Origin: JAMDEO01 sp963775295
GTDB lineage: Bacteria; Actinomycetota; Thermoleophilia; RBG-16-64-13
DNA: 64,000 nt
Assembly: GCA_963775295.1 (NCBI GenBank)
Contig: CAVZIK010000006.1
Coordinates: 1,798,001-1,862,000, forward strand
Reading direction: 5' to 3'
Both the position numbers and the translations under genes were made by a program. Numbering within the stretch: position 1 is the first letter of the stretch; each line of letters begins with the position of its first letter. The notes below the pieces were generated by a model that saw only the letters and a list, made by a program, of their open reading frames with translations, was not told where the DNA came from and did no database searches. This document shows positions 58,684 to 64,000 of this stretch, piece by piece.

Positions 58684-59261
58684 ACAGGGGTGGCTTCTCC
58701 TGGAAGAGGGCGGTGGGTATCACTCGGGCGAAGCAGCGGGTCTCAAGGGCCACTGGTATTCCGTGGACTAAGTCGGGTCGACAGCGCAAGGTCGGGAAGT
58801 TACTGACTGGCGGCTGCGTGGTTCTTCCCGGGATCGTTCTTCTGCTCTGCGCTCTTGTGTTCGGGATATTCTTCCTGGTTGGCTGTGGGGGGCCATCCGA
58901 GTCTCTTGATCTGATCGTTACCACATCATCGGCCCCCGCCACTTCTGAGGCGCCCCCCAACTCCGTGACAACCACTGAGGCACCTTCGACGACCACGATT
59001 GTTGAGGTCAGCACAACGGTTGGCGCGATCGCAACCACGACGACGACGGAACCGGCGACGACAACCACTGCGAAGCTGACAACGACCTCGCTCGCGGCGG
59101 TTGCCGCAGATGACGACCCGACGGTCTATATCACCAAGACCGGCGAGAAGTATCACCGCGCGACCTGCCGCTACCTGAAGGAGAGCAAGATCCCCATTAG
59201 CCTGAGCGAAGCGAAGAATCAAGGATACGAACCGTGCAAGGTCTGCAAACCGCCGAACTGA
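58677..59261 (+). CDS. Membrane-anchored protein with Thr-rich stalk and Ada-like Cys tail
   Basis: The 194-residue protein has a basic N-terminal tail, one membrane helix (about 47-67) and a long Thr/Ser/Ala/Pro stalk (about 80-140). The C-terminal module is Y-H-R-A-T-C-R-Y-L...G-Y-E-P-C-K-V-C-K-P-P. The last part matches the short Cys-rich Ada-type metal-binding segment seen at the ends of nuclease and competence-related proteins. It is outside-facing if the stalk is extracytoplasmic. ATG 58677 follows GGAGAAG and overlaps the preceding gene by seven bases. Function is unknown. Confidence 0.72.
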   Translation: MVNRGGFSWKRAVGITRAKQRVSRATGIPWTKSGRQRKVGKLLTGGCVVLPGIVLLLCALVFGIFFLVGCGGPSESLDLIVTTSSAPATSEAPPNSVTTTEAPSTTTIVEVSTTVGAIATTTTTEPATTTTAKLTTTSLAAVAADDDPTVYITKTGEKYHRATCRYLKESKIPISLSEAKNQGYEPCKVCKPPN

Positions 59262-59727
59262 CGAATGGCTAAGCTGCGATGAGGAGCGTCCGGCACAAGA
59301 GTGGGCGGAGTGAGGCTTTTGCGGCGTCTGTGGCAATGTGGAGCCTGTCGAACCTGAATCGCCGAAGGAGGAACTATCCGTGGCAAGTGGACAGAAAAAG
59401 CAGGTGGCGCCAAGCCATAAGGGACATCAAGAACTACGGACTTCCGACGGACAGCTCGAGTGCCGATAGTTGAGTGCGCCACTCCCGTCTTTGTGGGTGG
59501 CCAGCTACCGAGCCGGACTTGGCAAGGTCGGTCGACGCGTAACGATACCAAGGCCACGGGTCCCCAGGGCGAAGCGCAGATTGCAAGTGTTCATCCCCAT
59601 CCGGCTGCCCGTGAAGAAGAAGCAAAGAAGAGGCCACAATCTATTCGGCTAACGCGAGAACTCCCGATTCTCTCGCCGCTTTCGGACCTCTTCAGTCGGC
59701 TTAGGGCCGTCGGGCCAGGGTCCTCCC
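59262..59727. other. Gene-poor intergenic stretch
   Basis: About 466 bases with no recognised gene or element. A small frame at 59380-59469 is the only candidate. Longer frames here have atypical composition and no conserved motif. Confidence 0.5.
59380..59469 (+). CDS. Possible 29-residue peptide with strong ribosome site
   Basis: A GTG eight bases after AAGGAGG opens a 29-codon frame ending in TAG, with a polar, Lys/Gln/His-rich product. The ribosome site is the only supporting evidence; it could be the remnant of a longer gene, since another frame stays open across the stop. Confidence 0.25.
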   Translation: MASGQKKQVAPSHKGHQELRTSDGQLECR

Positions 59728-60396
59728 CTAAACCCTATGCTCCTCCCGCACCACCTTACGCGCCCCGGCATGCCAGGAACAGCTCCAGTCCTTGGCCGGG
59801 AGGATCTCGTCGAGCCGGTCCAGCTGGCCGATATTCTCAAGGCGCTTATAGATCAACTGCCAGGCACAGGGACGATCCGGGTCCACTTCGCAGTGATCTT
59901 CGGTCGAGCCGCCGCAGGGGCCGTTCAGTAGGCGCTTGGCGCAGCGGGTCACCGGGCAGATGCCGCCGAACTGGGCCAGCATGCAGTCGCCGCAGCCCAG
60001 GCATTTCTCGGTCCAGACGGCCTGCTCCTCCAGGGTCCCCATGAATTGGGTATTCAGTCCGGCGTAGACCGGTTTGTTGGGGAACCTCTCGGCGATGGCT
60101 TGCACGCCCACGCCGCAGCCGAACGACACGATTGCGTCGACGTCGGCCGCCTCTTCCGCCAGGTCCTTGATGAACTCGTTCTCGCATTGGCGTTCGATGG
60201 TGACCTGGGTCAGCTCCAGGGATTCGCCCTCGAGCTTGCGGGCCATGCGGATGGCGTAGGAAGCAATGCCCACCTCGCGCTCGCCGCCGGCCAGGCAGAC
60301 GGTGACACAGGTGCCGCAGCCCACAAAAAGGACCTTCTTGTGGCCTGTAATGAGGCTCTTCAGCTCGGTGATCGATTTAGGGGAAGCGACAATCAT
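59728..60396 (-). CDS. metV: Methylene-tetrahydrofolate reductase C-terminal-domain protein (MetV)
   Basis: The 222-residue protein is rich in cysteine. It has V-G-C-G-T-C-V-T-V-C near residue 25, S-F-G-C-G-V-G-V near 90, a C-L-G-C-G-D-C-M-L motif near 133 and I-C-P-V-T-R-C-A-K-R-L-L-N-G-P-C-G-G, the signature of MetV. MetV is the Fe-S/zinc partner of MetF in the methylene-tetrahydrofolate reductase of acetogens, where it links to Hdr-type electron carriers. ATG 60396 follows AAGGA inside the end of the MvhD-like gene, two bases after its stop. metF is not in the window and may lie elsewhere, or this strain may use MetV differently. Confidence 0.88.
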   Translation of the reverse strand: MIVASPKSITELKSLITGHKKVLFVGCGTCVTVCLAGGEREVGIASYAIRMARKLEGESLELTQVTIERQCENEFIKDLAEEAADVDAIVSFGCGVGVQAIAERFPNKPVYAGLNTQFMGTLEEQAVWTEKCLGCGDCMLAQFGGICPVTRCAKRLLNGPCGGSTEDHCEVDPDRPCAWQLIYKRLENIGQLDRLDEILPAKDWSCSWHAGARKVVREEHRV

Positions 60397-60398
60397 TG

Positions 60399-60863
60399 CT
60401 ATCCTTCACTTTCCAATTGCTGGGACTCATCGGAGCCCGCCGCCCTGAGCGGGCTCGGTCCCAGGGCCCTGACCGTCTCCACCATCTCCTGCACGGATTT
60501 CACGAACGTGGGGGCTTCTGCGGCGGACAGATTCACCATCTTGAGCCGATCTTCGCCCACGCCGATCTCGGCCAGCATCTCGCGGATGCGGTTCGTGCGC
60601 TTGCGCGCGCGCAGGTTGCCTTCCAGGAAGTGACAGCCGCCTTCCAGGCAGCCCGCCACCAAAATCCCGTCGATACCCTTTGTGAAGGCATCGAGGATGT
60701 GCTCCATCTCGATCTTGCCCGTGCACGGCGCATGGATCACGCGCACGTTGACCGGGTATTGCATGCGTTTCGATCCCGCCAGATCGGCTGCGGCGTACGC
60801 GCAATAGTTGCACGCGAAGACGATGATCTCCGGCTCCCAGCCGTTTCCGTTGGAGGCCGTCAT
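60399..60863 (-). CDS. MvhD-like iron-sulfur electron-transfer subunit
   Basis: The 154-residue protein has the MvhD/FlpD motifs: F-A-C-N-Y-C-A-Y-A-A-A-D-L-A-G near residue 16-30, R-V-I-H-A-P-C-T-G-K-I and V-A-G-C-L-E-G-G-C-H-F-L-E-G-N. These hold a [2Fe-2S]-type centre that passes electrons to HdrA. ATG 60863 overlaps the stop of the HdrA-like gene (ATGA), so the two are translationally coupled. It is followed by metV two bases later. The longer frame to 60983 is rejected. Confidence 0.9.
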   Translation of the reverse strand: MTASNGNGWEPEIIVFACNYCAYAAADLAGSKRMQYPVNVRVIHAPCTGKIEMEHILDAFTKGIDGILVAGCLEGGCHFLEGNLRARKRTNRIREMLAEIGVGEDRLKMVNLSAAEAPTFVKSVQEMVETVRALGPSPLRAAGSDESQQLESEG

Positions 60864-63800
60864 GCTTTCACTCCGTCCACGAGCAGTTCGTCCAGCATGG
60901 CGACCAGCGCGTCGTCTTCCTGATGCTGCAGGGTGATCGCCCTGGCCGGGCACGACGCGGCGCAACTGCCGCAGCCCATGCACATGGCGCCCTGTATCTC
61001 CGCCTTACCGAGCACGTTGATCATGGGAGCGCCGTAGGGACAGACCTTGACGCAGGTGGCACACGCCACGCAGTTCTCCGGATCGACCTTGGCTACCTGT
61101 CCCGGGATCTCCAGATGCGTCTTGGAGAGGACGGTCGTGGCGCGGCCCACCGTGGCCTGAGCCTGGGCGATGGTCTCGTCCATGAACCTGGGGGAGTGAG
61201 CGAGGCCGCACAGGAACTCACCCTCGTTGGCTAGATCGACCGGGCGGAGCTTGGGATGCGCCTCCAAGAAGAATCCGTCGGCGGTGAGGGCGCTGCGCAG
61301 TTGTCCGGAGAGCACCGGGTTTCCCTCGGCCGGAGCGATGCCGGTGGAGAGCACCAGCAGGTCGGGGCGCAAGACCAGGTCGCGATTATTCGACGCGTCG
61401 TTCACCGTCACTTTGAGCCGCCCGCCGTCTTCGACCACGATGGGGTCGTTCTTCTCGGGATAGCGCACGAACAGCACGCCTTCTTCTCTGGCTTTTTGGA
61501 AGAATGTCTCGCGGAATCCGTAGGTGCGGATGTCCCGCCCCAGGACCGCCACGTTGGCGTCGGGTAGACGGCGCTTGATCTCGAGGGCGTTCTTGACCGC
61601 CTCCGAGCAGCACACCCGGCTGCAGTACTGGTGTTCGTCGTTGCGGCTCTCCACGCACTGGATCATCACCACTGTGGGATTCTGCTTGCCCTGCAGTTCC
61701 GCCGGTAGAGCGCCGTCCAGCAGAGCCGCCTCCAGCTTGCTCTGGGTGGTCACGTGCGGGTTCTTGCCGTGCAGGTACAACTCGGTTTGCCGTTCCCGGC
61801 CGCCGGTCGCGACGATGATCACTCCGTGGCTGATGGGCACTTCCGTGCCGGCCGCGTTGAGGACGCTCTTGAAGTCGCCCACATGTCCACTGAGGCTCGC
61901 CGCCGTGGTGTTGAGATAGACCGTGATGCCGGGATGGGCCTGGACCTTCTCCACCAGTTCGCGGAGATAGGATTCGACGTCGGCTCCTTCGAGCGTGCCG
62001 TGGACCTCGCGCAGCAGGCCGCCCAGGGCCGGTTGCTTCTCCACCAGGTGGACGGCGAAGCCTTGGTCGGCGATGCCCAGAGCCGCGGTCATGCCGGCCA
62101 GCCCGCCGCCGAGGACGAGCGCCGAGGCCGTTACCGGAAGTTGCCCGGTCTGCAGGGCCTTGAGATGCCGGGCCCGTCCCACGGCCATGCGGGTGAGGTC
62201 GACGGCTTTGTCGGTCGCCCCCACGGGGTCGTCCTTGTGCACCCAGGAACCCTGATCGCGGATGTTGGCCATCGTGAATAGATACTGGTTGAGACCGCTC
62301 TCGCGCAGCGTCTCCTGGAAGAGGGGCTCGTGCGTGCGCGGCGAGCAGGAGGAGACCACCAACCTATTGAGGTGATGCTTCGCGATCATGTCCTTGATGT
62401 GCTGCTGGTTGGTATCCGAGCAGGTGTAGATGCTGGTCTCGGCATGGGCGACGTTGGGCATGGTGGAGGCCTGCTGGGCCACCCGTTCCACGTCGATGAC
62501 CGAGGCGATGTTCTGGCCGCAATGGCAGATAAAGACGCCCACCCGCGGCTCTTCGTCGGTGATGTCGCGTTCCCAGGGGTACTCGTGCCGTTGGATGAGG
62601 TTGCCCCGAACCTGGGCCAGTTGGTCCATGGCGCACGCCGCCGCCGCAGATGCTTGAGCCACCGACTCGGGGATGTCCTTGGGTTCCTGGAAGGCGCCCG
62701 CCACGTAGAGACCGGGCTTCGAGGTCGCAAGCGGGGCCAGTCGGTCGGTCTGGGCGAAGCCGAACTCGTTGAGGTCCACTCCCAGCCTGGCCGCGGTTTC
62801 GCGGACGCTGTTGGGGACCTGGATGCCCACGCTCAGTACCACCAGGTCGAATTCCTTCTCCTGCTCGGTCCCGTCCGGGTCGAAGTAGCGGACCCGCGGG
62901 TTCTTCGTGCCGGGCATCTCGACCACGCGCGAGGGAATGGCCCGGATGTATTTGACGCCATGCTCGTCGCGGGCGCGGTTGACGTAGCTGTCGAACTCCT
63001 TGCCGAAGGCTCGGACGTCCATGCAGAAGATGGAGACGTCGAGGTCTCTCCCGTGCGCATGCTCCATGGCGACCATGGCTTCCTTGGTGGCGCTCATGCA
63101 GCAGATGGAAGAGCAGTATCCCTTGCCTCGGGCGGTGTCGCGGCTGCCCACGCATTGGATGAAGGCGATCCGTTCCACTTCCCCGCCGTCCGAAGGCCGC
63201 TCCACGTGTCCGCCGGTGGGACCCGCGGCCGAAAGCATGCGCTCGAACTGGACGCTGGACAGCACATTGGAGTAGCGGCCGTGGCCGAACTCGCCCCGTC
63301 CCGCACCCTGGAACTCTTCGAAGCCGGGGGTGACGATCACGCTGCCCGCATCGATCTCGATCTCCGTGGGCTGCATGTCGTGTTGCACCGCGCCGACGGT
63401 GCAGACCTTCACGCACTGCATGCATTCGCTGCACATACCGCAGGCCAGGCAGCGCTTGGCTTCGGCGACGGCCTGTTCCTCGGTGAAGCCTTCACTCACT
63501 TCGCCCCAGTTGTGGCGGCGCTCGCCTCCCGGATGTTCGGTCATGTGCAGGCGCGGCGCCCGGGCGATTCTGGCCAGTTCGGTTTCGTCGGGGCGGGCGT
63601 CGGGCATCAGCTCGCCCCCGAAGGCGACCAGCTGCTTGCCGCGCAGATAGTTGTGGATGTTGGCCGCGGCCTTGCGGCCGGCGGCTATGGCTTCGATCGC
63701 CGTGAGCGGACCTTGCGGGGCCGCGTCGCCGCCGGCGAATACGCCGGGGCGGCCGGTGGCCATAGTGGTGTCGGTAATCTTGATGGCGTTGCCCTCGATC

Positions 63801-64000
63801 TCGACGCCTTCCAGCGAGGTTCCCTCGGTGCCTCTGGCGAAGTCGTCCACCAGTGCCTGCCCGATGGCGAAGATCACCGTATCGCACGGGATCTCGAAGA
63901 AGTCGCCGGGGATGGGCTCCGGACGGCGGCGGCCTTTCTCGTCGGGTTCGCCCAGCTTGTTCCGCTGGAACTTGACCCCGCTCACCTTGCCGCCACTGCC
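60860..64000 (-). CDS. HdrA-like flavin-dependent electron-bifurcating subunit with GltD-like head, 5-prime truncated by window end
   Basis: At least 1046 residues are visible, and the frame is open to base 64000, so the start lies outside. The visible N terminus is the end of a GltD-like FAD domain (FAIGQ, VFAGGDAAPQGPLTAIEAIAAGR), followed by a CLACGMCSECMQCVKVC cluster. The HdrA core includes GVFICHCGQNIASVIDV, VSSCSPRTHEPLFQ and the FAD fold V-L-G-G-G-L-A-G-M-T. Two C-terminal ferredoxin motifs end it (CVACATCVKVCP, CMGCGSCAASCP). HdrA proteins bifurcate electrons at FAD. With MvhD and MetV this suggests a Hdr-MvhD-MetV reductase complex. The internal GTG at 63985 is not a real start. Confidence 0.9.
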   Translation of the reverse strand, partial: GSGGKVSGVKFQRNKLGEPDEKGRRRPEPIPGDFFEIPCDTVIFAIGQALVDDFARGTEGTSLEGVEIEGNAIKITDTTMATGRPGVFAGGDAAPQGPLTAIEAIAAGRKAAANIHNYLRGKQLVAFGGELMPDARPDETELARIARAPRLHMTEHPGGERRHNWGEVSEGFTEEQAVAEAKRCLACGMCSECMQCVKVCTVGAVQHDMQPTEIEIDAGSVIVTPGFEEFQGAGRGEFGHGRYSNVLSSVQFERMLSAAGPTGGHVERPSDGGEVERIAFIQCVGSRDTARGKGYCSSICCMSATKEAMVAMEHAHGRDLDVSIFCMDVRAFGKEFDSYVNRARDEHGVKYIRAIPSRVVEMPGTKNPRVRYFDPDGTEQEKEFDLVVLSVGIQVPNSVRETAARLGVDLNEFGFAQTDRLAPLATSKPGLYVAGAFQEPKDIPESVAQASAAAACAMDQLAQVRGNLIQRHEYPWERDITDEEPRVGVFICHCGQNIASVIDVERVAQQASTMPNVAHAETSIYTCSDTNQQHIKDMIAKHHLNRLVVSSCSPRTHEPLFQETLRESGLNQYLFTMANIRDQGSWVHKDDPVGATDKAVDLTRMAVGRARHLKALQTGQLPVTASALVLGGGLAGMTAALGIADQGFAVHLVEKQPALGGLLREVHGTLEGADVESYLRELVEKVQAHPGITVYLNTTAASLSGHVGDFKSVLNAAGTEVPISHGVIIVATGGRERQTELYLHGKNPHVTTQSKLEAALLDGALPAELQGKQNPTVVMIQCVESRNDEHQYCSRVCCSEAVKNALEIKRRLPDANVAVLGRDIRTYGFRETFFQKAREEGVLFVRYPEKNDPIVVEDGGRLKVTVNDASNNRDLVLRPDLLVLSTGIAPAEGNPVLSGQLRSALTADGFFLEAHPKLRPVDLANEGEFLCGLAHSPRFMDETIAQAQATVGRATTVLSKTHLEIPGQVAKVDPENCVACATCVKVCPYGAPMINVLGKAEIQGAMCMGCGSCAASCPARAITLQHQEDDALVAMLDELLVDGVKA

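Noticed and set aside
59460..60044. Plus-strand 194-codon frame running into metV
   Set aside because: It is antisense to metV over most of its length and Arg/Ser/Pro-rich without motifs.
1..64000. tRNA or rRNA genes, CRISPR array, transposase, integrase or phage genes
   Set aside because: The sequence was read for T-arm-like motifs, regularly spaced repeats and typical mobile-element protein motifs, and none were recognised; a dedicated scan was not possible here.

Overview
The window is G+C-rich and gene-dense, and it reads like a chromosome segment of an anaerobic or facultative Gram-positive-type bacterium, probably a deep-branching actinobacterial or Chloroflexi-like lineage. The evidence is lipoproteins with LppX-like folds, DUF2277 and DUF1697 proteins, an SLH-domain surface protein, molybdenum hydroxylases, and an HdrA/MvhD/MetV one-carbon gene set. 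No rRNA, tRNA, CRISPR array, transposase or phage gene was recognised. The taxonomic statement is inference.

Left part (1-19166): a molybdenum-hydroxylase region built from two divergent, partly duplicated modules. The minus-strand module runs, in transcription order: molybdopterin-binding protein, aldehyde-oxidoreductase-type Mo hydroxylase, a large GltD-like/CCG-domain Fe-S flavoprotein, a small zinc-ribbon protein, a SAM methyltransferase, a PaaK-like CoA ligase, an XdhC insertion factor, and the first 17 codons of a MobA-like nucleotidyltransferase that leaves the window. Several of these genes overlap at start and stop. The plus-strand module repeats hydroxylase, Fe-S flavoprotein and zinc ribbon, then adds a radical SAM protein, a RidA protein and a TetR regulator. 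Between the modules lie a free-standing trigger-factor C-domain protein and a C_GCAxxG_C_C protein. The content matches the conserved neighbourhood named after Desulfovibrio DVU1551-DVU1559, recalled from family annotation and not searched here.

Middle part (19200-49142): accessory and housekeeping genes. These are an LppX-like lipoprotein, DUF1697, a decayed flavin-reductase fragment, DUF1330, an ADP-ribosylglycohydrolase, an M48 CAAX-type protease, a LolD/MacB-type ABC pair, two close DHA2 drug-efflux paralogues about 9.5 kb apart, an SLH/CHRD-like/beta-propeller surface protein, DUF2277, and a PadR regulator with a readable promoter and operator. A cobalamin riboswitch precedes a TauABC/NMT1-like ABC transporter whose last gene overlaps recQ. 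Next come a single-chain purL, an aldo-keto reductase, DUF169, two alpha/beta hydrolases, and a third DHA2 exporter with its own overlapping TetR gene.

Right part (49164-64000): a compact four-gene operon with end-to-start overlaps (radical SAM/SPASM protein, small membrane protein, an unrecognised protein, GMC oxidoreductase with a four-Cys cluster). It is preceded by a 59-codon open frame with a good ribosome-binding site that could be a precursor peptide. This is the best candidate for an undescribed system. It is followed by a Kelch protein, a DrrAB-like ABC exporter divergent from a MarR regulator fused to a beta-helix domain, and two small membrane-anchored proteins. At the right edge are metV, mvhD-like and hdrA-like genes, the last cut by the window end. 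They suggest an electron-bifurcating or flavin-based methylene-tetrahydrofolate reductase complex.
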